This document shows, one piece after another, positions 16,999-25,800 of a stretch of 64,000 nt of DNA. Origin of the DNA: Thermanaeromonas toyohensis ToBE (lineage in GTDB: Bacteria; Bacillota; DSM-521; Neomoorellales; Neomoorellaceae); contig NZ_LT838272.1 of the NCBI RefSeq assembly GCF_900176005.1, positions 1,569,587 through 1,633,586 of the forward strand. Reading direction: 5' to 3'. The position numbers and the translations under genes were made by a program. Each line of letters opens with the position of its first letter. The stretch's first letter is position 1. A model generated the notes under the pieces. It had not been told where the DNA came from. It made no database searches and saw only the letters and a program-made list of their open reading frames with translations.

Positions 16999-18069
16999 AT
17001 GTGGCGTGCGGTAAAGTTTTTATCTGTTATAGCTCTTAGCACTGTTATGGGAATTCTTTTTTCTGCCGTCGGGAGAGCCGGAGAGCAGCGCTGGCTGGCG
17101 GTGGGGGTCTCTCCGCAGGTCGTGGATGTCGGAACGGTTAGGGAAGGTGAGACTATCCAGGCCAAGCTGGCCGTAGTTAACATGGGTGATATGCCTGCCA
17201 GAGTGCAAGTTGCGCCGGAAAATCCCTTTCAGTGGTCAGGGCTAAAACTTCCTATAGGCCTTCTATCGGTGGAACCGGCGTGGGTCAGCTGTGAGCCCAG
17301 GTTGCTGGTGCTGGAAAAGCCGGGGGATGTTGCAGAGGTGACCGTAAGAGTAACAGTACCACCAGGTACGCCTGGTGGAGTGTACGGGACGGTAGTGGTT
17401 GCCAGGACCGGTATAGAGGACGGGAAAAGCGGCGAGGTCGGAGTTTTGGTGAATACTTCATCTGTTGCGTTGGTGACTTTTACGGTGGCAGGTGAAGGTT
17501 CCGCGTTTTTGGACGTGGGCGGTCATTGGGCCGAAACGGAGGTAATGTTACTGGCGTCCAGGGGTATTGCCAGGGGTTATCCGGACGGCACCTTCAGGCC
17601 GGATATCCCGGTAAGTCGCCTGGAGGCGCTGCTGTTCGAGGCCAGGATGCTGAGGCTTCCCGGTGAACCCGCGGCGTACCTTTCCCGGTTTGCTGACTGT
17701 CATGAAATACCGGAGTGGGCGATTTTTACCGCCTCGGCGGCCGCTAAGGCGGGCCTAGTCGAGGGGGAACTTGAGGGCGGAAGGGTGTTCTTCAGGCCGG
17801 GGCGGCCGGTAACCAGGGTGGAGGCGGCTCTGTTTGTCCTGCGTGCGCTGTCGCTTGAGGAAAGGCCGACTGCTCCGAACACATTGCTGTTTACTGATGC
17901 CGGAGAAGTGCCGGCATGGGCCGCAGGGGACCTGGGCCGCGCGGTAGCGGCGGGGCTCATCAAAGGATATCCGGACGGGACGATCAGGCCGGGTGCGGCG
18001 GTGACACGTGCTGAGCTGGCGGCCATGTTGGCCCGGGTACTGGCCAGAATAGAAAACCGGACAAAGTAG
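16999..18069 (+). CDS. secreted protein with three SLH repeats
   Basis: A signal peptide is followed by an Ig-like domain (RWLAVGVSPQVVDVGTVREG) to about residue 160. Three S-layer homology repeats follow (GHWAETEVMLLASRGIARGY with PDGTFRPDIPVSR; a divergent middle copy; and AAGLIKGYPDGTIRPGAAVTR). SLH repeats bind pyruvylated secondary wall polymer, so the protein is expected to be fixed to the cell wall. It may display or anchor the two preceding secreted proteins; that is inference. Confidence 0.85.
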   Translation: MWRAVKFLSVIALSTVMGILFSAVGRAGEQRWLAVGVSPQVVDVGTVREGETIQAKLAVVNMGDMPARVQVAPENPFQWSGLKLPIGLLSVEPAWVSCEPRLLVLEKPGDVAEVTVRVTVPPGTPGGVYGTVVVARTGIEDGKSGEVGVLVNTSSVALVTFTVAGEGSAFLDVGGHWAETEVMLLASRGIARGYPDGTFRPDIPVSRLEALLFEARMLRLPGEPAAYLSRFADCHEIPEWAIFTASAAAKAGLVEGELEGGRVFFRPGRPVTRVEAALFVLRALSLEERPTAPNTLLFTDAGEVPAWAAGDLGRAVAAGLIKGYPDGTIRPGAAVTRAELAAMLARVLARIENRTK

Positions 18070-18116
18070 CAGAGCAAGGGGTGTTGTGACTATGGGAAGA
18101 AGGAAGGAGGGTTTAA

Positions 18117-18725
18117 GTGCGGAGGAGTGTGCTGTGGGTCGCCTTGGCAGCCGCTGTTTTTGCCCTGGGTGGGGTTGCTGGGGCTTTTTACCTGAGTAAA
18201 GAACCCTGGCAGTTAGTCCCGGTTACGCAGGCAATGGAGCGCCACATGAGGCTAATACCGGAAAGCAGGATTTTGTTGTTTGGATTTATTCTTAGCAAAA
18301 ACGTGCTCGCAGTCACACTGGGTTTATTTGCGGAGCAAATACTTGTTGCGGTAAACAGGTTACGGGTACAGGCGGCCGTGAGGTTGCGGTTCCCACAGGT
18401 ATTCACTAAGGACGGCTCCGTTCCGGCACTTTTTCTGGGGAGGCTTGTGCCAGCGGGTGTGCTTGCTGTAAACGGCGCTGTTTTAGCCGGTATGTGTTAT
18501 CTGCTGCGGAGCGCGGGGACGAAGGTAACCTGGCTGGCCGCCGGCTTGGTACCGCACGGGGTACCCGAGTTGCTTGCTCTGTTCTTGGCGTGCGGTGCTG
18601 GTATAACTGGGACTGCGCCGGAGGAGAAATTTGTGCTGTTGCGGCGTGCTGTGCTCCCGTTGTTGACAGCAGCCGCATTTATTGAGGTGTGGGTTACTCC
18701 GGAGGTGATGCGGTTGGCTGGGTAA
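18117..18725 (+). CDS. SpoIIM/DUF95-like membrane protein
   Basis: The 202-residue protein has about five membrane segments. Its most informative stretch is LVPHGVPELLALFLACGAGI, close to the PHG-x-x-E-L motif of stage II sporulation protein M and the wider DUF95 family. In sporulating Firmicutes SpoIIM belongs to the DMP engulfment machine, but DUF95 proteins outside that locus have other, unknown roles. There is no spoIID or spoIIP nearby, so I call it SpoIIM-like only. GTG at 18117 follows AAGGAAGGAGGG. Confidence 0.65.
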   Translation: MRRSVLWVALAAAVFALGGVAGAFYLSKEPWQLVPVTQAMERHMRLIPESRILLFGFILSKNVLAVTLGLFAEQILVAVNRLRVQAAVRLRFPQVFTKDGSVPALFLGRLVPAGVLAVNGAVLAGMCYLLRSAGTKVTWLAAGLVPHGVPELLALFLACGAGITGTAPEEKFVLLRRAVLPLLTAAAFIEVWVTPEVMRLAG

Positions 18726-18804
18726 GTTATCGTGGTGTAAGAATTGAATATCTGCGAATGATATAGTTCCTTTACAATCATATCTATGGAGGGGGAATAC
18801 TTTA

Positions 18805-19068
18805 ATGGAAGTACTCAAGGTTTCATCAAAGACGGATGTGAGGAGACTCGGAAGGGCTCTGTATCATGCACTGAAGGAAAATGGCGGAGAAGCAGTCTTG
18901 CAGGCGATGGGTGCCGGGGCGATTAGCCAGGCGGTGAAAGGTGTGGCTGTCGCACGGGGTCTGGCAGCTCCGGAAGGGGCCGATTTAAAAGTGGTGCCGG
19001 GTTTGACGCGGGTCACTGTCGACGGGGCTGAAAGGAAAGCGATGCAGTTGCGTGTATTTTGGCGCTAA
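18805..19068 (+). CDS. spoVS: stage V sporulation protein S
   Basis: This 87-residue protein matches the compact SpoVS fold: MEVLKVSSKTDVRRLGRAL, then AIGAGAISQAVKGVAVARG-type sequence (here MGAGAISQAVKGVAVARG), APEGADLKVVPG and TRVTVDGAERKAMQLRV. SpoVS affects septation and coat assembly in Bacillus and is widespread in thermophiles. ATG at 18805 follows GGAGGGGG. A strong terminator follows, and this is the last gene that looks chromosomal before the accessory element. Confidence 0.9.
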   Translation: MEVLKVSSKTDVRRLGRALYHALKENGGEAVLQAMGAGAISQAVKGVAVARGLAAPEGADLKVVPGLTRVTVDGAERKAMQLRVFWR

Positions 19069-19077
19069 ATGCTAATA

Positions 19078-19112
19078 GGCCGGGTGTTCTTTGGGGGATG
19101 CCCGGCCTTTTC
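19078..19112 (+). terminator. rho-independent terminator of spoVS
   Basis: GGCCGGG and CCCGGCC enclose a 16-nt loop and are followed by TTTTCT, 9 nt after the spoVS stop. Confidence 0.88.
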
Positions 19113-19389
19113 TACCGAGTATTTTGCGGGCCGGTTTGCATGAGTTTGCCCGATTGCTGTCTGCTACGCGACGACGGGTCCGACGCACGGCTGGCGGTGT
19201 GCAGTTTAGTGCAACCGTGGTAGAGTACCCTCAGTGTAACTTTGTCTTCGTTGCTCAGAGAACATTATCTGGGTTTGGATAAGTTCGCAATGAAAAACCC
19301 GAGGTTTTGCCATAATGCTCGTTTTCTGAGAAGAATAACAACTCGTGAAGAGTATCTCTTGACGAATATAGCGGGGGGGTAAAGGTAAG
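19113..19389. other. gene-free junction between core-like region and accessory element
   Basis: No supported gene is present in these 277 nt. The end holds TCTTGACGAATATAGCG and GGGGGGGTAAAGG just before the ParM-like gene, so promoter and ribosome-binding elements are probably here. No tRNA end or obvious attachment-site repeat was found by eye. Gene content changes sharply across it. Confidence 0.4.
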
Positions 19390-20394
19390 ATGCTGCTGGC
19401 TGTTGACCAGGGATACGGCTATACAAAAGCTGTCGCAGGGGGGAAAAAGGTAGTTTTCCCGTCCGTAATTTCACCGGCTGGTGAGACCGACTTGGGTCTG
19501 GGCAAAATTTCTTGGGGCCACCTTGTTACAGTGAGGTCCCAGAGTTCAACTGTTAGGCGCCAGTACTTTGTCGGCGACCTGGCCTTGAAATGCGGTGTTG
19601 CTGCCCAGTTGACTCTGGCGAGAAACAAACTGTCGAGGGAGATATCTGACCTGCTCCTACTGACGGCGGCCTACCTGGCAGGTGCTGAAGGCCAGGTGAC
19701 TCTAGCGTATGGCTTGCCCATAGCTTACTACCGGCACCAGCGGGATGAGGCCAGGCGTTCCCTTCAGGGAATGGCTGCTTATGTCTGCGTCGATAACGGA
19801 CCGGAAAAGTATATTTCCTTTGGGCATGTTGCCGTATTTCCTCAGGGGGTCGGTGCCCTGTTTAGCGTGGACAGGTTGCCGGAAGAAGGGCTGGTCGGGC
19901 TGCTCGACATAGGGTTTTACACCACGGACTACCTGCTGGTAGAGGTGAGAAAAGACCGGGTGGACCCCCTGCCCAATTACTTCGGCTCCATAGAAATCGG
20001 CGTCAGTTCGGCTATGAAGGCTTTTGGTGAGCGTTTCCTCAAGGTGACCGGCAGGCCTCTTAGCCTTGTAGAAATACAGGAGTTGTGGGGCAGGTCGCGA
20101 ATAACTTTCGAAGGCGAGAAGCTCGAGCTGGAGCCGATGCAGAACGAGAGCCGCATCGCCGTGGCGCAGGCGATAGTGGAGGGTGTAAGCGCTGCGTGGG
20201 CACAGAAGTCAAGTTACGTGGATGTGATATACCTCGCGGGCGGGGGTGGGCTCGAATTCTTGCCCGTCCTGCGGCAGATGCTGCGGAAAGACGTAATTCT
20301 GGTGCCCGAACCCCAGTACGCTAATGCACTCGGTTTCTGCAGGATGGCGTTGAGGCAGCTGGGTGTTGACAACAGGTCTGCTGGCTATATTTGA
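19390..20394 (+). CDS. ParM-like actin-type segregation ATPase
   Basis: The 334-residue protein begins LLAVDQGYGYTKAV, the phosphate-1 loop of actin-like plasmid proteins. It continues with TLAYGLPIAYYR, the phosphate-2 loop LLDIGFYTTDYLLVEV, an EIGVSSAMKAFGE stretch, and the adenosine motif YLAGGGGLEF. ParM proteins polymerise and push plasmid copies apart, attached through ParR bound at a centromere. The candidate centromere and ParR lie immediately downstream. ATG at 19390 follows GGGGGGGTAAAGG. It marks the start of plasmid- or ICE-like content. Confidence 0.83.
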   Translation: MLLAVDQGYGYTKAVAGGKKVVFPSVISPAGETDLGLGKISWGHLVTVRSQSSTVRRQYFVGDLALKCGVAAQLTLARNKLSREISDLLLLTAAYLAGAEGQVTLAYGLPIAYYRHQRDEARRSLQGMAAYVCVDNGPEKYISFGHVAVFPQGVGALFSVDRLPEEGLVGLLDIGFYTTDYLLVEVRKDRVDPLPNYFGSIEIGVSSAMKAFGERFLKVTGRPLSLVEIQELWGRSRITFEGEKLELEPMQNESRIAVAQAIVEGVSAAWAQKSSYVDVIYLAGGGGLEFLPVLRQMLRKDVILVPEPQYANALGFCRMALRQLGVDNRSAGYI

Positions 20395-20402
20395 TGGTTC
20401 GG

Positions 20403-20558
20403 GTGTGTTCGCCTGAAATGCCTTTAAAAATAAAGGGTAAAAGGGAATTTGCCAACGCAGGTGAACACAGTCGCTCCCTGCGATTGGAGGCTGTGTTCAC
20501 CTGGGCAGTAAAGCAAATCGGGAAGCTGTGTGGCAGAAGGCGGGAGGGGTGAACACAG
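20403..20558 (+). repeat. candidate centromere: four 13-bp sites spaced 55-33-55 bp
   Basis: A 13-bp site occurs four times between parM-like and parR-like genes: 20403-20415 (GTGTGTTCGCCTG), 20458-20470 (CAGGTGAACACAG), 20491-20503 (CTGTGTTCACCTG) and 20546-20558 (GGGGTGAACACAG). Copies 1 and 3 point one way and 2 and 4 the other. Copies 2 and 3 are exact inverse partners; the outer two differ at two positions. Start-to-start distances are 55, 33 and 55 bp, all multiples of 11, so the sites would lie on one DNA face. This fits a parC-like site bound by the ParR-like protein; it could also autoregulate the operon. Confidence 0.7.
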
Positions 20559-20598
20559 CGCTATTTGGACTTACGAGTAGCCAGGGAAGTGAAGTGAA

Positions 20599-20907
20599 AT
20601 GACAATGGCTAATGGAGGAAAGCACGGGAAACGCAGGGGAAACAGGCAATTACAGGTCCGGCTGCCTGCCGACCACTGGGTCTGGACGCTGGATTCTGCC
20701 ACCAGGAGCCAGGAAGTAAAAAAGGCCCTGGAGTTCTACCGGAATTACCGGGAGCTATTAGAGAGCATTCGGGCAGATTTGGAGCATATAAAGTCACTCC
20801 TTGCTTCGGGTGTTGCCAGGGTTCAGGCAGAAGGGGTACAGAATGAAGGAATGCAGAGGGAGGATGCAAGACTAATGAACACACTAGAAAAGTTCCTTGA
20901 CTTTTGA
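20599..20907 (+). CDS. ParR-like ribbon-helix-helix DNA-binding protein
   Basis: This is a 102-residue basic protein. Residues 14-45 (NRQLQVRLPADHWVW, then TRSQEVKKALEFY) read as a ribbon-helix-helix strand followed by helices, as in ParR adaptors. A coiled-coil-like tail follows (YRELLESIRADLEHIKSLL). Its place directly after the ParM-like gene and the spaced inverted sites is the canonical ParMRC arrangement, although parC more often lies upstream of parM. I infer that it binds the sites at 20403-20558 and links them to the actin filament. Confidence 0.68.
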   Translation: MTMANGGKHGKRRGNRQLQVRLPADHWVWTLDSATRSQEVKKALEFYRNYRELLESIRADLEHIKSLLASGVARVQAEGVQNEGMQREDARLMNTLEKFLDF

Positions 20908-20935
20908 CCAGTGTCGGTGAAGGAGGTGAGGGAAG

Positions 20936-21370
20936 GTGGGTGAGAAGAGCGAGTTCGTACCGCTACGTGTTAAGTGGATGCTGGACCTAGTACCCCAGGG
21001 TGAAATAATCTGCATCCCGGATAAGCACCTGGTTATATACAAAGTCAGCCAGGCGGAGATTGAGAGGTTGGAGGAGTTCTGGACAAAGAACAGGATGGGC
21101 GATTATGCCCGGGGATACCTTAACGGGAAGAAGCGGGGCAGAGGGCAGGCTGTGCCGGACGCACTCCCGGAAGATGAAAGGGAAATGAGCCTGGCGGAGG
21201 CAGCGAGATTGCTGGCACAGAAGGAACTCAATAGCGAAGAGTGTAACTCCCGCCCCAAGAGAACGCGCGGTCGCGGGCGGTACAGGAGCACCGTTATTGA
21301 GGGCGAAACGGATAGTAGGCAACCGTCGGAGGATTCGCCGGAGGAGATGGAGTATGACGGAGAAGGCTAG
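20936..21370 (+). CDS. hypothetical protein, basic and acidic tail
   Basis: The 144-residue product is not recognised. Residues 1-60 (FVPLRVKWMLDLVPQGEIIC, IERLEEFWTKNR) look folded. The rest is charged, with basic (KKRGRGQ, KRTRGRGRYR) and acidic (SEDSPEEMEYD) patches, suggesting nucleic-acid contact. GTG at 20936 has AAGGAGGTGAGGGAAG upstream. The end overlaps the start of the RusA-like gene by 17 nt, so both are made together. Confidence 0.6.
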   Translation: MGEKSEFVPLRVKWMLDLVPQGEIICIPDKHLVIYKVSQAEIERLEEFWTKNRMGDYARGYLNGKKRGRGQAVPDALPEDEREMSLAEAARLLAQKELNSEECNSRPKRTRGRGRYRSTVIEGETDSRQPSEDSPEEMEYDGEG

Positions 21371-22046
21371 CAATGACGTCCAGGAATTCAGCCCTGCTTT
21401 AAGCGAGGCTGCTGCCGCTCTCCTCGAGGAACTGGACGAACTCAACTTCAGGATGGCGTCGCTTTCCGCCCAGGTGGCGTCCTTCGAAAAGCTTTTATCA
21501 GAGTGCGTTGCCGTCCCAGGTAGTCCTGCTTCCGGTTGTAAAGGGTTTTACGACCCTGGGCCTCCGGGACAGTTGTACTTGTTCATTCCCGTAGCGCCGC
21601 CTTATCTCAGGGTGGCGTGGAACCGCTGGCCTTCGCAAACCAACTACCGCCAGGTAAGGCAGCTCTGGTACGGTTATGTGAAAGAGGCCTTGAAAGGGAT
21701 TGCTCTCCCCTTGGAGCCGTTTCAACAAGCAGTGGTGGTCTTCAAATTTACATGGGGAGATACCAGAACGCACGACGTGGACAACTATGCTGTAAAGTTC
21801 ATAGTTGACGCTTTGGTGAAAAATAACGTGATTGCGGGGGACAGCTGCGAAAAAATGTCTCTGGTGGTGCTGGGCGAAAAGAGAAGTTTTTGGTCTACCC
21901 AGGTCCTGGTGACCCCGCAGGTCGGCCAGCTGGCGTCAATAAGAGAGATTATTGAGTGTTGGGAAAAGATAGCGATGCCAGACGATACCAGAAATGGAAA
22001 TAATGAAGCCCAGCAGATTGAAGATAGGCCACAAAATTTAGTGTAA
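21354..22046 (+). CDS. RusA-like Holliday-junction endonuclease
   Basis: The central and C-terminal parts (about residues 60-200) carry the RusA pattern. A proline-rich start (YLFIPVAPPYLRVAWNRW) is followed by the acidic core THDVDNYAVKFIVDALVKNNVIAGD, with the DxDN pair near residues 140-143 and a further Asp about 10 residues on. RusA family enzymes resolve four-way junctions in phages and plasmids. An N-terminal coiled-coil-like extension is unusual. ATG at 21354 follows GGAGGAGATGG; the longer frame from 21297 lies in the previous gene. Confidence 0.65.
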   Translation: MTEKASNDVQEFSPALSEAAAALLEELDELNFRMASLSAQVASFEKLLSECVAVPGSPASGCKGFYDPGPPGQLYLFIPVAPPYLRVAWNRWPSQTNYRQVRQLWYGYVKEALKGIALPLEPFQQAVVVFKFTWGDTRTHDVDNYAVKFIVDALVKNNVIAGDSCEKMSLVVLGEKRSFWSTQVLVTPQVGQLASIREIIECWEKIAMPDDTRNGNNEAQQIEDRPQNLV

Positions 22047-22286
22047 CATATTTTGGGACATTTTAGTCTGCCCCATTGCTTGAGTTTCAAGGGTTCCCGC
22101 CTGGTTGAAAGGTCGAATTTTAGAAAGGTTAGGTGCTCATGGGCGCGTACGTGTCTTCGTTTTCCAAGTGTTCTGGCTTCGAAATAGGGCGGTTAGCGCC
22201 ATACAAGGTTTTGGGGGCGCTCAAGGGGAAATTAGCGGGCTAATGATAGCAGAAGAAAATTTCCAGTTAATGTTCCGGAAAGGCAG

Positions 22287-23315
22287 GTGGGTAAGGGGGC
22301 TTTTGCGGTGGAAAGGCCGGCAGATGTGCTAATGCAGTGGCTGAAAGCAACAAAAGTAGTGGACTTTAGTGATTTCAGGGATATAGCGTGCGGGGGAGAC
22401 AGGGTACGGGCCTGGAGGGAAACCAGCAAGCTGATAGAAGCTGGTATCGTGCGGGCTGCAGGGCATCCGGGGGACGGCAGAAAAAGGTGCCTGGTGCTGA
22501 CGGCCAAGGGTGCCCGGGAGCTTGGGGTGGAAGTAAGTGCCCACCGGGTAATCAGAAGTTCGCAACTTGGGTGGTTCATTTTGCGCAGCCGGCTTTATGT
22601 GCGGCTTTTGAAGGCAGGCTTTGCGCCAGAAGCTATACTGGGACGAAAAGAAGCGCTGGAGAAGTACCGGTTGGACCCACAGGAGACGTATCTGGCCTGG
22701 GTGATTGCCGACCCCGGGCCTTATTGTTTGTACGTCCCCTGGCCTACAGGCTACGGTTCTAAAGTGTACCGGTCGGTAAACAACACGGAAGGTCGGGGTA
22801 TCTGGTTTGAAGGCCATGTGCTGGTACATGACACGCTTGAGAGCTGGCGTTATGACCGCAGGCGGTTTTTGCGGAACTGTCCCCCCGGCCGCTTCCTATT
22901 GCTGCGGTACGACCAGCTTGGTGAGCTTAAAGTGGCCCCCGGGGAACGGACGAGAGATGTGGGAATACTCTTCGAAGCAATAGCGCCCGGTGGCAGGCTG
23001 ACCCGTGCTCCGATAGGAACTCCCCTCCCCCTGGTGTACACTCGGAGGGGGAGCATGCTGGTAGGAGACATGCGGCTGGATGATATAAGCTTGGCCGCCA
23101 GGGTAATAGCGCTCACGGGAGAAATGGTCGGCGGGTGGAACGGGGTTACTCTTGTTATGCGTGACGAAGCGCACGCTGCTGACTGGGCGCGTTTCTTTGG
23201 GAACAGGAGATGGCTGTGGTACCTGACAGCTTCAACGCTTGGCCTGTACCAATACGATGGCAAGCGGCTTTTATATGTTGGAGGTGCCAAAAGGCGTGAG
23301 AGTGCAACCAGGTAA
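22287..23315 (+). CDS. replication-relaxation-family winged-helix protein
   Basis: Residues 10-75 form a winged helix (ADVLMQWLKATKVVDFSDF, RETSKLIEAGIVRAAG, KRCLVLTAKGARELG) like that of Replic_Relax plasmid proteins. The remaining 250 residues (YLAWVIADPGPYCLYVPWP onward) are not assigned. It lies directly upstream of and overlaps a coupling-protein gene, a typical place for this family in conjugative elements, where it may help relaxase or oriT function. GTG at 22287 follows GGAAAGGCAG; a later start is possible. No relaxase was identified in the window. Confidence 0.58.
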   Translation: MGKGAFAVERPADVLMQWLKATKVVDFSDFRDIACGGDRVRAWRETSKLIEAGIVRAAGHPGDGRKRCLVLTAKGARELGVEVSAHRVIRSSQLGWFILRSRLYVRLLKAGFAPEAILGRKEALEKYRLDPQETYLAWVIADPGPYCLYVPWPTGYGSKVYRSVNNTEGRGIWFEGHVLVHDTLESWRYDRRRFLRNCPPGRFLLLRYDQLGELKVAPGERTRDVGILFEAIAPGGRLTRAPIGTPLPLVYTRRGSMLVGDMRLDDISLAARVIALTGEMVGGWNGVTLVMRDEAHAADWARFFGNRRWLWYLTASTLGLYQYDGKRLLYVGGAKRRESATR

Positions 23316-25644
23316 AAGCTCGCCTTTTTTCACAGGCGCTCTTTTCTCTCGGCTTCCAGAAATTGAAAACAAGTTGGAAGAACTGGAGCGCCGTGTGCTT
23401 GGGGTTTTGCAGGCGAATTTGCCTCTGGCAATGAGTGTAGGTTCGGTAGCCCTCTCAGTGCTGGCTATCTTGCTGCAGGCAGTCCGGCCTAACAGCGGTG
23501 TTTATGCGGCTGTTCCAGCGTTGGTGTTAGGGATGGCGGGTGTGGTCATCGCTTTTGTTGGCAGACATCCGGAGGGTAGAAAAGCAGTTATAGCCGGGCT
23601 GGTAGGGGTAACGCTTGCCGCATCCGTTCTCATTGGTGCCTGGCTGGTAGTGTTGGCTAGTGGTGCTATCGATGCGAGCATGGTGGAACCCCTGAGCACA
23701 GCAGCTCACCGGGCGGTAGCCAGAAAAGCGGTCGCGCTTCTCCCCCCGGCGGTTACAGTGGGCCTGCTTCTTATCATATTGAAATACATTTTGGGCGGAA
23801 ACAGGTACGGGGTGTCTGGAGGAGAATTGATGGAGATGGCCGGCAGGGTACTGAAAGCACTATTGGGTAGGGACAGCGCAGGGAAGGGATCATTTGATGT
23901 CACTATTGCGCCCGGCGCTGTAATTTTAGGGGAGGACCGCTTCCTGCACACCCTCATAGTTGGCACGACGGGTACCGGGAAGACCAGCCGGGTATTGAAG
24001 CCCATGATAGAGCAAGACCTGTTAAGGATAAAAAACGGAGAGCGCATAGGGATAACCGTAGTTGAACCGAAAGGGGACTTCAGTGCGGACGTGGCGGAGA
24101 TGGCCCGCAGCCTGGGCATCCCGGTGATATTTATCAACCCGGAGGATCCGGACACGCCGCGGTTCAACCCCCTGGAGGGGGATCCTCTGACGGTGGCAGA
24201 AATCATGAAGACTGTGCTGCAGTCTCTATTCGGGAAGCAAGAAGCGTTCTTCCGGCAGGTCCAGGAAGTTATGGCCCGGAACACAGTATTGCTGCTCAAG
24301 GCGGCATACGGGGACAACCTGGATATCAAGATGATGACAGAAGTGCTGCGGAACGAGGAGCTGCTGCTGAATTGTATGCAGGCAGTGGAGCAGAAAGAGC
24401 GCGGTCCGTCGTCCCTCACCCAGTACTTCCGGCAGGAAGTCTTGGGCAAAAACAAGGAAGAAATGTTCCGGCACGCGCTGGGCTTGCGGCTTCAGCTGGA
24501 GGACATAACCGGTAACGCCCTCCTGAACAGAGTTCTAGTGGGAAAGAGTGACGTGAACCTGGACCGCCACCTGGAGGGTGGGGGTGTGCTGGTTGTGAAC
24601 ACGGCCATGGGAAGGCTGGGAAAGCTTGGGGACGTCTTCGGGCAGTTCATTATCATGCACTTTCAGTACGCGGTTTTCAGGAGGCCGGGCAATGAGCACA
24701 CCAGGCCCTACCACGTGCTCTATGTGGACGAATTTCCTCGGTACGTGAACCCGGACTTTGAGCGCCTGCTGGCGATAGGCCGGTCGTTCAGGTGTGCGAC
24801 AGTGCTGGCACTACAGACTACGGCGCAGCTGTTACTGGAGAGCAAGCCTGCGTTCAGGGACATAGTGCTGGAGAACTGCCGTAATAAAATAGTGTTGAAC
24901 CTGGGCTCTGCTGAAGATGCTAAGAGGCTGGCGGCAGAGTTTGGGGAAAGGCAGGTAGTACAGAAGTCGCGGACGTACAAGCAGGAAGGGCCGATAGCTC
25001 TGCATCTGTATCCGGATTCGATAAGGGAAGATGAGAAATTTGAACCGCGCTTCCGGTATACGGACCTGATGGAGCTCAAGCCCTTTCATGCAGTAGTGAG
25101 GCTGGTGGAGAGGGGGCAGCCCCTTCTTCCCAGGGTTGTAAAGCTTGAGCTTTCAGAATGGGACAAGAGAAAAATGGGAATCAAATCAAAGATATATGAT
25201 GGGTATCGTGAAGAAAATGGAGAGGCTGGGAGGAGCCAGCCGGCGGCAGAAGTAGGGGCACAGAACACTGAAAGAGAAGACGCGCTTAAAGAAGAGGGAA
25301 GCAATAAGTACTCTTGCGGTAACGGGTCTAGCGGGACGGCGGTGCCTGGATGGATGCCGAAAGTGCTGGAAGAACTTTTGAAGGAGCTGCCGGAGGATGA
25401 AAAGCCCAGACTGCTGCAGAACGTTATCCAGTCCTTCCGGGATGCCGGAACGGGTACTGGCAGTGATGGAGATACCAACCGGGATGTTGCAGGGGGAAAC
25501 AGAGCGGAAGAAGCTAAACCGGCGGTAACGGAAATAGAGGAGGCAGGTATGGAAGACACGCAGAGCAGCGCCGATACAGATGGAGGAGACCGCCAGGAAA
25601 ACACTGAAGGAAAAGCATCCGGGAATTCGTTCTTCCCCATCTGA
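23275..25644 (+). CDS. VirD4/TraD-type conjugative coupling ATPase
   Basis: The protein has three to five membrane segments before residue 190, then a large ATPase domain. Walker A is GTTGTGKTS (about residue 230), Walker B is VLYVDEFPRY (about residue 485), and LALQTTAQLLLE follows as the conserved Q-containing motif. Coupling proteins bring the relaxase-DNA complex to a type IV channel and drive transfer. A low-complexity acidic tail (TEREDALKEEGSNK and later) is not assigned. The start is uncertain: ATG 23275, or GTG 23296, which is better placed after TTGGAGG; the frame reaches back to 23239. No other T4SS gene is visible. Confidence 0.85.
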   Translation: MLEVPKGVRVQPGKSSPFFTGALFSRLPEIENKLEELERRVLGVLQANLPLAMSVGSVALSVLAILLQAVRPNSGVYAAVPALVLGMAGVVIAFVGRHPEGRKAVIAGLVGVTLAASVLIGAWLVVLASGAIDASMVEPLSTAAHRAVARKAVALLPPAVTVGLLLIILKYILGGNRYGVSGGELMEMAGRVLKALLGRDSAGKGSFDVTIAPGAVILGEDRFLHTLIVGTTGTGKTSRVLKPMIEQDLLRIKNGERIGITVVEPKGDFSADVAEMARSLGIPVIFINPEDPDTPRFNPLEGDPLTVAEIMKTVLQSLFGKQEAFFRQVQEVMARNTVLLLKAAYGDNLDIKMMTEVLRNEELLLNCMQAVEQKERGPSSLTQYFRQEVLGKNKEEMFRHALGLRLQLEDITGNALLNRVLVGKSDVNLDRHLEGGGVLVVNTAMGRLGKLGDVFGQFIIMHFQYAVFRRPGNEHTRPYHVLYVDEFPRYVNPDFERLLAIGRSFRCATVLALQTTAQLLLESKPAFRDIVLENCRNKIVLNLGSAEDAKRLAAEFGERQVVQKSRTYKQEGPIALHLYPDSIREDEKFEPRFRYTDLMELKPFHAVVRLVERGQPLLPRVVKLELSEWDKRKMGIKSKIYDGYREENGEAGRSQPAAEVGAQNTEREDALKEEGSNKYSCGNGSSGTAVPGWMPKVLEELLKELPEDEKPRLLQNVIQSFRDAGTGTGSDGDTNRDVAGGNRAEEAKPAVTEIEEAGMEDTQSSADTDGGDRQENTEGKASGNSFFPI

Positions 25645-25800
25645 ACTATCCATTCACTGGTGGCGGCCCGAAATGTCCTGCGGGGGATAAGCGTCAACAA
25701 GAAAAAACCATCTCAGTTGGGAAGAACTGTTATGGGTAAGGCTGAGGGTGTGCTAAAGTAGGTTGTAAGAAGCAGTGTTAAGAGAAATGGGGGAGAAAAA

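Noticed and set aside
18726-18804. Sigma-H promoter for spoVS
   Set aside because: AAGAATT and GAAT are present but the spacing is too short for the consensus.
22105-22332. Plus-strand frame of 75 codons between the RusA-like and winged-helix genes
   Set aside because: No ribosome-binding site and overlap with the start of the following gene; no protein-like pattern.
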